Below, in pieces: positions 48,563 to 59,965 of a DNA stretch of 64,000 bases; positions within the stretch are counted from its first letter, which is position 1; each line of letters opens with the position of its first letter. Under the pieces are notes generated by a model. The model was not told the DNA's origin. It saw only the letters and a program-made list of their open reading frames with translations, and ran no database searches. Location: the NCBI GenBank assembly GCA_951213105.1, contig OX578137.1, positions 81,360,910 to 81,424,909 on the forward strand, written 5' to 3'. The translations under genes and the position numbers were made by a program. Origin of the DNA: Amaurobius ferox (Eukaryota; Arthropoda; Arachnida; Araneae; Amaurobiidae).

Positions 48563-49704
48563 AACACTTTACAAAAAAGTTGAAAAGTGTTTATGATTTT
48601 GTTCATTCTGTCTGTCTGACCGTTAGTACGATAACTGCCATAAAAATGAATTTATCAAAATAAAATTTTAGTATGTTGTTCAGACCGTTTATGGGACCGA
48701 TGGGAATATAAATGAATATCATTCAATTAGTTTTGGATTGAACCCGGGTTGAAAAACTGAAATACATTGAACCCTATGGGACCTAATTTTTGAAACATTT
48801 TTTAAGCGGATTTAAAATTCACAAATTGCTTCAAAAGTTTTAGAAAATATTCAAATTATCCCGTAAAATGTATAAAAAATTTTCAGTAAAATATATTCAG
48901 TAGTTTTTTAAATAAAAATTTAAATAATAATTACACCTTTTATATGAAGCGATCACGTGACTATTATATGAAGATATCACGTGACCCACTTCAAAATAAA
49001 ATATGGCATACATCTTGTGTCAAAATCGGGATTTTTAAAGTTATTTTTAATTCATATTGAGTGTTGTATCCGTCCAAAAACCGATTTATTTTTTCTTAAA
49101 TACTGTGCATCTGCATACTGAAACAACGCAATTACGATATATTTGAGTTTAAAGGAACACTCAACTTTGATTATTTCTACAACGAAGCCTAATTTTCACT
49201 TAAGGAAAATGTAAACAGCAAATTATATAGAATGAGTTGTATAAGAATTGCTGCATTTCTTTAACGCAAAATTATTTAGTTCATGGTGTCTGCAATATAG
49301 CTGATATGAATGAAATATTCATTGATTTTACAGAGAGATGGACGATTTTTCCAATGAAGTTTTAAGCATAGAGTTTAATTACTTGCACCTCCATGGTTTT
49401 AAATTTTTAAATAAAATAAATTATTATATTATTGAGATGAATGAAATGAATGGAAAAATGTTTTTGAATGAAATGCTGCTTTTATAGAAAGAACCAGGCG
49501 TGTTATATTACGATGACGTAATTTGAATAAATTTCATATGTTTTCGAAGAAGTTTACAAATATAATAAATCAGTGTAGTATTGTGATAATTTAAAAAATA
49601 TTATCGAGGAATGTATCGCGTTTTAGAGATGTTTAAATGAAATTGCATTGAAGTTGGAAAGTGTTTCATAATCAAAGCTTTATACATGATTGATCTTTCT
49701 TGTT
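48563..49704 (+). mobile_element. Family B element, copy 9
   Basis: A 1142-bp plus-sense copy with a slightly degenerate start (AACACTTTACAAAAAAG) and a complete 3' hairpin and tail. It lies between the two family E repeats. Confidence 0.65.
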
Positions 49705-49739
49705 TTAATTCTGTTGACTTTTCGCCACAATGCACAAAT

Positions 49740-50050
49740 TAAAAAACATAAATATCACGAGAACGGTTGATCCTAGCAAACTGGGGCTGTTCCTATCTTT
49801 TTTCACAAAAAACAGGTTATTATTTTCTAAATCGTAACAAAATCTAATCAGCACCAAGATAACCTATAAATCACATCCCAAGTTTTGTGACATTTCGTTA
49901 TATAGTTTATGAGCTGCAGTGGATGCATACATTGCACAAACACGCAGACACATACACAGACGCCACGCTTAAAATAGTTTTTTAATGTTCTGGAGACTCA
50001 AAACGCATAGATTTGTCGAAAACTCGAGTTCTGGTTTTTGACACCATTCC
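49740..50050 (+). repeat. Family E repeat, copy 2
   Basis: Same order of motifs as 47950-48360, with CACAAACACGCAGACACATA and TTTGTCGAAAACTCGAG. Both copies have the same orientation. Confidence 0.55.
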
Positions 50051-50105
50051 AGTGCTTTCCCAATGTATCACCATGTAATATTGGAAAAGAAAAATTTAAC
50101 GAAAT

Positions 50106-50139
50106 TCTATTTATTTATTTATTTATTTATTTATTTACA
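50106..50139. repeat. TTTA microsatellite
   Basis: About eight ATTT units, followed by a C+A-rich segment without coding sense. Confidence 0.9.
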
Positions 50140-50490
50140 TCTCAAAGGACACAAGAAGCCCAATTACACAGAAGGCTAAAAACAACACACATACCTACAA
50201 GCACACATAAAAAGTACAACAAATAATAAACTTACACATTAAAACACAATTAAAATTTACAACAAATATGATCTAAAAATATTTGGTGGATCACTGAAAA
50301 AGTCAAGACCTAAATGCAGCCCATTGACCTCTCTGACGGACTCCACTAAAGATTGATTTTTCAAAACATTTTTTACTATAAAACCCCTTAAGGGGGACTC
50401 ACCCATTTCTTGTCCTGTAAAGAGGTAATTAGATATTACTCTCACTTAGAAAGTTCGGACAGTCAATATTATTATATATTAACTTATAAA
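50140..50490. other. Unrecognised DNA
   Basis: ACATCTCAAAGGACACAAGA and the C+A-rich run could be a LINE 3' end, but no LINE coding is present. Confidence 0.3.
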
Positions 50491-50491
50491 A

Positions 50492-51787
50492 AACAAGAAA
50501 GATTAATCATGCTTAAAACATTGATTATGAAACACTTTCCAACTTCAATGCAATTTTATTTAAAAAAGTCGAAAATGCAATACATTCCTCGGTAATATTT
50601 TAAAACTTATCACAATACTACATTGATTTATTATATTTGATAACTTAAACCTTCATTGAAAAAAATGAACTTCATTCAAATGACGGCATTGAAATATAAA
50701 TTGCCTGGTTTAAATATCTCTAAAATGCAATACATTCCACGGTAATATTTTTAAAACTATCATAATACTACGATAATTTATTGTATATGAAAACTTCATC
50801 GAAAGCAACTGAAATAAATTCAAATGACGTCATATAAAAAAATAACACGGCTGGATCTCTCTATAAAAGCAGAATTTCATTCATAACTTTCTCCATTTCA
50901 TTCATCACAATACTATAATAATTTATTTTATTTGAAAATTAAGACCATGGAGCTACAATTCATAGACTTTAGGCTTAAAACTTCATCGAAAAAAATCGTC
51001 CTCTGTTTATAAAATCAATTAATATTTCATTCATATTAGCCATGCAGACTCCATGGACTGAATTATTTTGTGTTATAAAAATACACAAGAATTCTAATAC
51101 AACTCATTCTATATATTTTGCTGTTTACATTTTACATAGGTGAAAAATAGGCTTCGTTGTAGAAATAATCAAATTTAGATAAGCATCATTTAAACTCAAA
51201 TATATTGTCATTGCGTTGTTTCAGTATGTAGATGAACAGAATTTAAGCAAAAATAAAGTAGTTTTAGGACGGATACAGCACTCAATATGAATAAAAAAGA
51301 ACTTAAAAAAATAACGATTTTGAAACTAGATGGATGCCATATATCATTTTGAAGTGGGTCATGTGATCGTTTCATATCATGGTCACGCGATCGTTTCATA
51401 TAAGAGGTGTAATTATTATTTTAATTTTTATTTTAAAAACTACTGAATATATATCGCTGAATTTTTTTTATATATTTTATGGAACAATTTGAATATTACC
51501 TAAAATTTTCGAAGCAATTTGTGAATTTTAAATCCGCTTAAAAAATGTTTGAAAAATTAGGCCCCATAGGGCTCAATGTATTTCATTTTTTCAACCCGGG
51601 TTCAATCCAAAACTAATTGGGTGATATTATTCATTTATATTCCCATAGGTCCTACAGACCGTCTGAACAACATACTAAAATTTCATTTTGATTAAGTCAT
51701 TTTTACGGCAGTAATCGTGCTAACGGACAGACAGGCCGACAGAATGAACAAATTCATAAACACTTTTCAACTTCGTTGTAAAGTGTT
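50492..51787 (-). mobile_element. Family B element, copy 10
   Basis: A 1296-bp well-preserved reverse copy. Read on the minus strand its order is: AACACTTTACAACGAAGTTG, short CTGT run, TTAGCACGATTACTG, AACCCGGGTTGAAAAAATG, the CGATC...CACGTGACC-type region, ATTGAGTGCTGTATCC, GACGTCATTTGAAT, GTTGGAAAGTGTTTCATAAT, hairpin, TTCTTGTT. It serves as a good reference for the family. Confidence 0.68.
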
Positions 51788-51989
51788 AACAAAAAGACTA
51801 AATACAACCGTATACATTCCAGAGATTTAATACCATTGATAAAGAAACATCAAATAATTTTTTGTGTGCGCATAGCAGTTCGAATCTGTTGACCTAAAAT
51901 AACTAATTTTGGCGTCTGGTGCAACACCATAAACGAGTATTAAAAGTGTTTAATAATATAAGAATTAAATCAGTTCGTACATTAGACTT

Positions 51990-52870
51990 GGAAACTTGGG
52001 ATGGGGGCACGAGAGCCCAGAATTTAGCGCACGCAGAATTGCTATCGGACGTCCTGAGTTCCATTTCCAAATCTGCCCAAACTATCGCCGCGTTCAAGCG
52101 GAGTACAATCACGTTAAACATGTGGGTTTTTATGTACCTCTGAAAGGTTTGTGGTATGGGAAGGAGGGCACGATCCCTGTTGATGACTCGCCCACTGTAT
52201 TCCTGTCTAATTTGTGTGGTACTTCCCGGTATTCCAAACAGTTACATTGCATCTTCGGGTAATTCAGACGGTGTGGGTCAAAGAAGCAATCATGGGGTGG
52301 GTGTGATAGTCCATCAGTTAGCGCTCACTGATTACACTGGAGTGAACCAAGATCGAATCCCACCTCGGTCCAAATTGTCGACTTGTTCACGCGGAGTTCG
52401 GGAAAAGTATATATGTGGCCCCTTAAGTTCTTCCGAGAAGTTGGTGATAGGGAAAGGAGGATGAGGTCTCTGTGGATGCTTCTTTCACTGGATTCTAGTC
52501 TGAAATGACTAGCACTTTCCGGTAGTCCAAACAGATACCTTACATATTCGGATAGATTGGACTGTCTGGGTCGAAGAAGTCATGAGGTGGGACGGCCAAG
52601 TGGTTAACGCTCAGGAATTGCACTCGGACGACCCGAGTTCGCTTCCTGACTCAGCCAAAATCGCCTCCTTGTTCATACAGATAACGGGCACGTTAAATAT
52701 GTAAGTTCGTATGTCCTTCCGAAAGGTTGGCTTTTACCGGAAGGCGGGTACGGTTCCTGTGGATACCGGTCCCACTGGATTCCAGTCTAAATTGGGGGGG
52801 GGGATCTTTCCGGTGATCTAAACAGATGCCTTACACTTTCAGGTAGGTGGGGCGCGGTGGGCTTAAGAAA
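51990..52870 (+). repeat. Tandem array of three diverged tRNA-derived SINE units
   Basis: Heads at about 52010, 52310 and 52580 (GAGCCCAGAATTTAGCGC, GATAGTCCATCAGTTAGCGC, GACGGCCAAGTGGTTAACGC), each followed by the SINE body (TTCACGCGGA-like, TCTTCCGAGAAGTTGG-like, CACTGGATTC) and a 3' end (ACCTTACA..TTCGG). Units are about 280-300 bp, that is full length, unlike the 45-kb array. Divergence between units is high. Confidence 0.7.
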
Positions 52871-53700
52871 AAGTAGGTCATGACTTTCATGAAGGAAATA
52901 AGTGGTTTTCCTTACACCACCTTCACCTTCTGAAATTTTATTGTACGTATAAAATTTATATTTCACTTGTCAAAATATATTCCACCATTTTTAATAGTAT
53001 AGAATACTAACTTTGTGAAAGTATTTTTAGGTGGACGATTTGCATTAATACAGTTTCAGGGAATGCAGAATATGGCACTTTATATTCAGATCCTTTTCTA
53101 GCGTGAGCAAGATTTTATTTTATATCCGGGATACAGATTGGCGTAGGATATATTTTTACTTGAAAGAAATATCTCATAAGACGAATTGGGCTCTTCTAAA
53201 AGTGGTATGCTTATGTTTGAAATAAAAATTTCTTCTGAGCTATAAAATACATTTGATTGACGTAAATCAATTTTGTGTGAGTAATGCAATGTTTCATTTA
53301 AATACATTTTACACATTGAATTTACTTTGCTATAGTTAAAATTTACATTGATAGTAAGATTTCTTTTTATGAAAATGAATTATATGAACCGTTACACCAC
53401 TCGATATTGCGGAGTATATAGCAAATTGTCATGTTTGTTTAAAAATATGGAGAAACTTCTTATATTCGAATATTATTATTCCCTAATGTCTGTGCTTGAT
53501 ACTATTCGAATCAATATAGTTGGCTAATATGTTCTTGCTTTTTTAGATCCACTATATGTTCCACAGTGATCTGTAAGATTGGTTTTAGTACATTTAGAGT
53601 ATCTATCATAGGACATAACTTCCGAAACCTGATTTTCCGCCTTCCCCCTCCCATCACCAGAGGACAAAGACATGGTGAAATTTGAAATCTTTTTCACACT
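52727..53700 (+). repeat. Segmental duplication, copy 1 (SINE tail plus family C)
   Basis: It matches 56295-57250 in order over about 950 bp: GTTCCTGTGGATAC, G-run, ACAGATGCCTTACACTTTC, family C core, CGATATTGCGGAGTATATAG, CCGCCTTCCCC, CACCAGAGGACAAAGAC. The family C core at 53040-53290 includes AATATGGCACTTTATATTCA. The reverse frames inside are not supported as genes. Confidence 0.75.
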
Positions 53701-53710
53701 TCCAAACGCC

Positions 53711-54090
53711 TGCGCCAACGGCCGTACCATGCTGAAAACACCGGTTCTCGTTAGATCACCGAAGTCAGGCAGCATCGGGCGCGGTTAGTAGTTGGGTGGC
53801 TGACCACCTGGGAACACCACGTGCTGTTGGCACGTTTCGGGTGCGGTAGCTCGGTGGTTTGCGCGCTGCCACAACTGCCGCCGTGTTCATGCGGAGTATG
53901 ATCACGTTAAACATGCAGGTCCGTAAGTTCTTCCGAGAGGTTGGTGGTAGGGGAAGGAGGGTACAGTCCCTGTGGATGCTTCCCCCACTGGGTTCCGGTC
54001 TAAATTGGGTGGCACTTCCCGGCCGTCCAAATAGTTACCTTACACCTTTCTGGTAGGTCGGACGGTCTGGGTCTCAACAACAACAACACC
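53711..54090 (+). mobile_element. Composite SINE: 5S rRNA head plus tRNA-SINE body
   Basis: 380 bp flanked by the exact 10-bp duplication TCCAAACGCC (53701-53710 and 54091-54100). The uninterrupted paralogous site near 57245-57270 (ACAAACGCTTTCCGATTGAT) lacks the insert. The first ~119 bases are 5S rRNA-like. They are followed by a shortened tRNA-type head (GTGCGGTAGCTCGGTGGTTT without box B), then the ordinary SINE body (TTCCGAGAGGTTGGTGGTAG, CCCCCACTGGGTTCCGG), the 3' end GTTACCTTACACCTTTCTGG and an AACAACAACAACA tail. 5S-headed SINEs (SINE3) are known; this links one to the local tRNA-SINE family. Confidence 0.85.
53713..53831 (+). pseudogene. 5S rRNA-derived head of the composite SINE
   Basis: About 119 bases align along their whole length with eukaryotic 5S rRNA: GCCAACGGCC start, CTGAAAACACCGGTTCTCG, ATCACCGAAGT, GCAGCATCGGGCGCGGTTAG, a box C-like TGACCACCTGGGAACACC and GTGCTGTTGGC end. 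The internal polymerase III promoter regions are mostly kept. Its place inside a target-duplicated SINE and the substitutions in box A (GAAGTCAGGCAGCATCG) argue against a functional 5S gene. Confidence 0.85.
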
Positions 54091-54100
54091 TCCAAACGCC

Positions 54101-54620
54101 TTCCGATTAATTAAAAAGTATCGTTATATCCACGCCCTATACTGTAATACATTCTACAAACGTTGCTCAGTTTTTTCAGCTACTTTGATAATTTCAGCAA
54201 ACTATCAGAAAAGCGGCAATTACAGAACTTCATGGAAATCAAAGCTTCATTTCTGAAATATTCAGCTAATTACCGTCTGCCGAAGCGTTACTCTTGTATT
54301 TTTATACATACCTTCTCATAACAATCAAAAACATTAGTCACCATTACGGACAGCTGATTCTTCTGAAACTTTCAGTAACATGCTTGCAAATGCTTTACAG
54401 TGTGGGAAATATTTCAAATTAATGAATTGTGTTGTTAATTCTTGGAGATGTCGCTAAACGGCGAGTTCCAGTGATGACTTGTTTCCAGTGAAACACATAT
54501 ACGCAGATATTTTAACAAACTGTGGCAAATGTTTTTCGAAAAGTAAGTTCTAACTTAAAACTAATTACTACCTTAAGATTCTTCTTTGCATCATTCTTTC
54601 CAAAGCTCATTGTAGATCAT
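54101..54620 (+). repeat. Family D repeat, copy 1
   Basis: TTCATTTCTGAAATATTCAG, CTAATTACCGTCTGCCGAAG, CACCATTACGGACAGC, TTTCAGTAACATGCTTGCAA and CCAAAGCTCATTGTAGA occur in the same order at 55945-56290 and 57250-58640. It continues the segmental duplication after the SINE. Confidence 0.7.
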
Positions 54621-54865
54621 ATAGGAGTGGAATAGGAAGAAGTGGATAAAACAGGAGTAGAGTAGGGAGGAGTGGAGTAGGAATGAGTGGAGTAGGAATG
54701 AGTGGAGTAGGAATGAGTGGAGTAGGAATGAGTGGAGTAAAGAAACGTGGAGTAGGAAGGCGTTGGGCAGGTAATAGTGAATTAGGGAGGAGTCGAATAG
54801 GAAAGAGTGGATTAGAGAATAGTGGAATAGTGAGGAGTGGAATAGGGATGAATAGAGTTAGGAGG
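54620..54865 (+). repeat. Purine-rich 15-bp minisatellite
   Basis: Units of AGGAATGAGTGGAGT, four nearly perfect at about 54680-54740, with degenerate units on both sides. The open frame with MSGVG repeats (54683-54967) is generated by a repeat length divisible by three, not by protein selection. Confidence 0.85.
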
Positions 54866-54869
54866 GTGG

Positions 54870-55115
54870 CTCATAAAGAATTTTCCCTTTTAGAAATTAT
54901 TCTATTTCGACTCAAAATATTCTTTTGCAAGATAAATTTTCGACGAGTGTCTATAAAAATATGTTAAATAATGACTGATATGGAGTTACGATTAAATTTT
55001 AGGGGGGGGGCGGACATACTCACTAAGAATTGCCCACCCGGGTTTTTAGATGTGACTTTGGATTAAAACATTTACATATTCCTTGTATTATATATCTGTG
55101 GTTGGTCTAAGATTC
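54870..55115. repeat. Possible outlying unit of the ~148-bp degenerate array
   Basis: AATGACTGATATGGAGTTAC and TTGGTCTAAGATTCAG resemble the units at 34.4-34.7 and 39.6-40.0 kb. A G-run lies at about 55003-55011. Confidence 0.35.
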
Positions 55116-55640
55116 AGATTTGTATGATAAGTTTTTTTCGGATTAAGAGAAAAACATTCACGTCAAGAATTTATAATATATCAGCTTTACTACTGATTAT
55201 TATTCATGTTTCAATATCATCATTATGCACTTTCGACAACATAATTCTGCGCTTACTACATATCATTTTGCACTTACTACTGATTATTGTTCATATTTTC
55301 CAGTTATGTACACACTTTCATGCTTTTGATGCTATATAGGAAGAGTGTGGCATAGCATATCGATTTTGTTAATCTTTAGAGGAACGCGATAAAATGTAAT
55401 TTTGTATATCATTTTTTCTATGTTAAGAAAACCCTTATAAATTGTTTACTGTAAGATTCTAAAAGCAACATTATTTTACATATGATGGAAACAATGAACA
55501 TAATTTAAGCTTTATTATGCAGAGTTTTAAAAATTATATGGAGTCGGTGTAGATTACATAGAGTAGATAAAATATACAATATAAATATATATAGTATATA
55601 TATATTTTTTTTCTGTGTTTCTTCCTTTTAATATTTTAAA
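55116..55640. other. A+T-rich DNA with a segment shared with 20.2-20.5 kb
   Basis: AAAAGCAACATT and AATTTAAGCTTTATTATG (about 55460-55520) match the sequence before the diverged family B relic at 20.5 kb. No gene recognised. Confidence 0.4.
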
Positions 55641-55960
55641 CATAGTTGAAAAATGTCTATAACTTTGGTCATTCTGTCTGTATGTCCAACTTTTCGTGCG
55701 ATAACTTCTGTAAAAATGACTTTATCGAAAAATTATTCTAGTATGTTGTTGAGACAGTCTATTGGATGTTTAGGTATGCAGAAGTATAATATCACCCAAT
55801 AAATTTGTATTTAACCAAAGTTGAATAAAACGAAAAATATCGAACCTTACGAGATTTAATTTTGTAAACATTACATAACAGGAGTTAAAATTCGCAAATT
55901 GTTTTGAAAATTTTCGAAAATATTCAAATTATCACCTAAAATGTTAATTACAGGAGTTCA
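55641..55960 (+). repeat. Diverged family B 5' relic
   Basis: GTTGAAAAATGTCTATAACT, a CTGTCTGTATGTCC run, CGTGCGATAACTTCTG and AATATCACCCAATAA keep family B order at low identity. It ends where family D begins. Confidence 0.5.
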
Positions 55961-56290
55961 TGAAAATTGGAGCTTCATTTCTGAAATATTCAACTAATTA
56001 CCGTCAGATAAACCCTTTATTCTTGTATTTTTATACATACGTTATCATAACAATCCAAAACATTACTCCCCATTACTGACAGCCGATTCTCCTGAAATTT
56101 TCAGTAACATGCTTGCAAATGTTTTACAGTGTAGGGAATATTTCAACTCAATGAAATGTGTTCCTGATTTTTAAAGAAGTAGCTCGACAACGGGTTGTCC
56201 GAAAATTGTACTTTGCATCGTTCTTTCCAAAGCTCATTGTAGAGCACGTGTTCATAGCTGGAAAGACAACAATGGGCAAAAGTATTAATA
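55945..56290 (+). repeat. Family D repeat, copy 2
   Basis: AATTACAGGAGTTCATG, TTCATTTCTGAAATATTCAA, TTTTCAGTAACATGCTTGC and CCAAAGCTCATTGTAGAGCA. It precedes the second SINE-tail/family C block. Confidence 0.7.
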
Positions 56291-56294
56291 CCGT

Positions 56295-57250
56295 AGTAGT
56301 ACTGTTCCTGTGGATACGGGTCCTATTGGATTCCGGTCTAAATTGAGGGGGGGGGGGGTCTTCCCGGCAGTCTAAACAGATGTCTTACACTTTCGGGTAG
56401 GTAGGGCGGTCTGGGTTGAAGAAAAGTAGGTCATGAATTTATTGAAGGAAATACATGGTTTTCTTTATACCAACTTCACCTTCTAAAATTTTATTGTACG
56501 TATAAAATTTATATTTCACTTGTCAAAATATCTTCCACTATTTTTAATAGTATAAAAAACTAACTGAGTGATAGTATATTTAGGTGGACGATATTTGCAT
56601 AAATACAGTTTCAAAGAATGCAGAATATGGCACTTTATATTCAGATACTTTTCTGGCGTGAGCAAGATTTTATTTTATATCCGAGCTACAGATTGTCGTA
56701 GGGTATATTTGTACTTGGCAGAAATATCCCATAAGACGAAGTGGGCTTCTAAAAGTGGTATGCTTATGTTTGAAATATAAATCTCTCTTTTGCTTTAAAA
56801 TACATTTGATTGACATAAAGCAATTTTGTGTGAGTAATGCAATGTTTCATTTAAGAACATTTTACGCACAGAATTTACTTTACGATACCTAAAATTTACA
56901 TTGATAGTAAGATTTCTTTTAATTAAAATGTATTATATGAACCGTTATACCGCCCGATATTGCGAAGTATATAGCAAATTATGTTTGTTTAAGAAAAAGG
57001 AGAAGCTTCCTATAATCGAAAATTATTATTTTCCAATGTCTGTGCTTGGTACTATGTGAATTAATACATTTGTCTTACATGGTCATACTTTTTCAGACCC
57101 ACAATATGTTCCACAGTGAGCTGTAAGATTGATTTTAGCACATTTATAGTATCTGTCATAGGACATAACTTACCGACACCTGATTTTCCGCCTTCCCCTC
57201 CCCCATCACCAGAGGACAAAGACTTGGTGAAATTTTAAATCCATTTCAGA
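56295..57250 (+). repeat. Segmental duplication, copy 2 (SINE tail plus family C)
   Basis: Counterpart of 52727-53700. The SINE tail fragment (GTTCCTGTGGATACGGGTCC, long G-run at about 56346-56357) and the family C core at 56600-56830 are collinear with copy 1. The ORF at 56568-56780 lies in the repeat and is not a gene. Confidence 0.75.
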
Positions 57251-57525
57251 CACACAAACGCTTTCCGATTGATTAAGAAGTATCGTTATATCCAAGCTCT
57301 ACACTGTAAAACATTCTACAACCTTTGCTATTTTTTCATCTACTTTCGGCAAACAATCAGAAAGGCGGTAATTACAGGATTTCATGAAAGCTAGAGTTTC
57401 ATTTCTGAAATATTCATCTAATTACCGTCTACCGAAGCGTTATTCTTGTAGTTTTATATATACGTAATCAAAAATATTACCCCCCATTACGGACAGCTTA
57501 TTCTCCTGAAACTTTCAGTAACATG
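57251..57525 (+). repeat. Family D repeat, copy 3, left part
   Basis: Family D up to CTTTCAGTAACATG, where a solo LTR interrupts it; the remainder resumes at 58357. Confidence 0.65.
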
Positions 57526-58356
57526 TGTAATAAGGTAAATGTGTCCTTATCAAAATTACTATACTTGGACTTACCTTTGATGCCTTCACTAAGGGTGGAG
57601 CATGTAAACTCCCGGTTCTCAAGCCGGACAGACAAAAACACAAGATATAAACACTTATCTAAATTGACCAATTTATTTAATATTTAAGTTCATAGATATC
57701 TATTTATGTCTGGATTATTAATACTATTCATACATCCATTATTATAATATATCTAGCACCAACAATATTTCATTAATAAACATATTACACACATAATATA
57801 ATTGATACATATATTTAGACACTTTCTTTTAATTTACCGAAACTCAAAATAGTTCTTTTAGTTTAAAATACAAGAACTCGTTATTACGCCATAGATTCCT
57901 ACGAACTAATTGTTCATTAGTAGATAACCGTAAAATTGTGTTCTTTCCGTGCTAATTAGTGACAAGTGAAATACATAAATACCAATGGTTTCTTGCCTTT
58001 CAACAATTCGCGCAAACACTATGCTGTAAGATTCTATTGCACATCACACTTCTGAACCACGCTTTCTTTTAGCGTGCTCACTGTAGATATTTTTTCACAG
58101 AACCAAGAGACATGTTGTTAGTTCGTTCGAAAATTCAAGTCTGCCAAACTCTCTGGAACAAACTTTGGGGCACTTTTTTATTTCCCCGTTTGGTTTCATA
58201 TCACTTCTCCCATTTGCCGTTGATGCAGAAGGGAATGACCGCTGTTTATCTATGATTGTGTTGCAATTGGTTTCCTCTGCTGCATTTAGATAGCTCATTA
58301 TATTTCTGGGCATTTGTAATTGGAAGTGTAACATGTAGTACAAATATTGTACTACA
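57526..58356. mobile_element. Solo LTR of a retrotransposon (831 bp)
   Basis: The segment starts TGTAATAAGG and ends TTGTACTACA, with the 5-bp duplication ACATG at 57521-57525 and 58357-58361. The uninterrupted family D copies at 54.4 and 56.1 kb show the empty site (GTAACATGCTTGC). TG..CA ends and a 5-bp duplication are standard for LTR retrotransposons. No second LTR or gag-pol coding is present, so this is a recombined solo LTR. The lineage (for example Gypsy or BEL/Pao) cannot be told from the LTR alone. The reverse frame 58095-58343 lies inside and is not supported as a gene. Confidence 0.75.
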
Positions 58357-58640
58357 ACATGCTTGCAATTGTCTTACAGTGTAAGAAATATTTCAAATCA
58401 ATGAAATGTGTTCCTGATTTTTGAAGAAGTCACTCGACGGCGGATTACCATGCGACTCGGTTCCAATCAAGCACATATACGCAGATATTTCAACAAAATG
58501 TGGCAAAACTTCTTCGAAAAATAAGACTACCTGTTTTGAAAATGTACTTTGCATCGTTGTTTCCAAAGCTCATTGTAGAGCACGTTTCCGTCGATGAAAA
58601 GACACCAATGGGTAAAAGTATTAATACCGTAGTGGTGCTA
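58357..58640 (+). repeat. Family D repeat, copy 3, right part
   Basis: It resumes ACATGCTTGCAATTGTCTTA and continues to CCAAAGCTCATTGTAGAGCA and AAAAGTATTAATACCGTAGT. Confidence 0.65.
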
Positions 58641-59965
58641 ATATTTCCTCAGATTTTACAGGACAGTTGATCAGGCATGAAACTGGTACTACTTACCACC
58701 CCAGGAATAATTTTGAAAGAAAGAGGTACAGAAGTAATTAGGTTATGGAGGAAACGGAGAGATTAATTCAACCGAGGTGCCTGCACGCTTTCCACATCTG
58801 AACTACATAGCACCTTAAATACAATAGGGAGACATATTGCTATTTGAAATTCCTCTTCAGAAAATAATTAGACTCTATCCTTACTTTGATATTAAAGTGG
58901 GCTAGTCTGTACGATTAATTACTGGATCACTTATTGGTTAGCAAAAATGATATTGTGAAAGCTCTCTTGCAGTTCGGGATGAGTCTGTTAACCATATTTC
59001 ATATAAACATGTTTCACCCCATTGGTTGCTCTAAGAATTGCAACCTTTTTCGAACTTGTTTTTCTTTTCATAAAGGAATTTCAATTTAATTTGTGTGAAA
59101 TATATAGTGAACATTGTGTAATAATCTATATAATTAATATGATGTCAATTTATTTATGTACCCGCATTTGGCGGCAGGTATGAAAATGTTTTTGTACAAG
59201 AGTAAACCATATAATTTACTCTTAGGGAGGGGGGGGGTCTACACAAGTGTATTCTATATGTTTGATAAAATAAAAATAAGTGTAGCAAATATATTGTGCA
59301 TATAGAATATTACAAACTAATGAATTGATGCATCACATTCTTTATTATTACAATTATATTAAAAATATATCCTTTGAAAAGAATTCACAGTAGACAAACA
59401 GTTAGAAGCATATGGATATGCATCATATATCTATGTCTTTCCTAAGTCAATAGTTTTAAGAGTTTAACTATTTAAGAAAAATAAAATTTAACGCATAACA
59501 TACATGAAGAAAAGCGAAAAGCTTTTTATTCCAGGTACTTAATATTTCAGCTACCTTAATGGAGGATATTAATGATGTCAATAAACTCAGCGAAAAAGTC
59601 TGTAATGGCCTTTCATTTATTCAAAAGTAACTAACAAGAATTTTTCAGACTTGTTAGTTGTCTATGCATTATGGATTTTTACAGAAACAAAATATTTTTT
59701 TGCTATAACGTACTTTAGAGTGAAAACTAATGGACCCAATTAAAATAGGCTATTATTTATAGACATGTGATAATAGACATATACACATTTTATCTGCCAA
59801 ACCAGTGGCAGATTTCTTTTGTATGCAACGTGATAATAGAGTTTAATATTAGTAATTACTGTTTAAATTTTCAGATTATCTCCATTAAGAAAGTGTCATG
59901 ATTAAAAGAAAAAGCTATAGTTATATGCATACTGTCTTTGAATTGCTCTATGCCAAATTCATATA
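58641..59965. other. Unrecognised DNA
   Basis: No supported gene. A G-run occurs at about 59224-59234. Confidence 0.5.

Noticed and set aside
53713..53831. Functional 5S rRNA gene
   Set aside because: It lies inside a target-duplicated SINE, is followed by SINE body in place of a T-run terminator, and has substitutions in the internal promoter.
54683..54967. Glycine/valine/methionine repeat protein
   Set aside because: It is the translation of a 15-bp minisatellite; the frame survives because the unit is a multiple of three.
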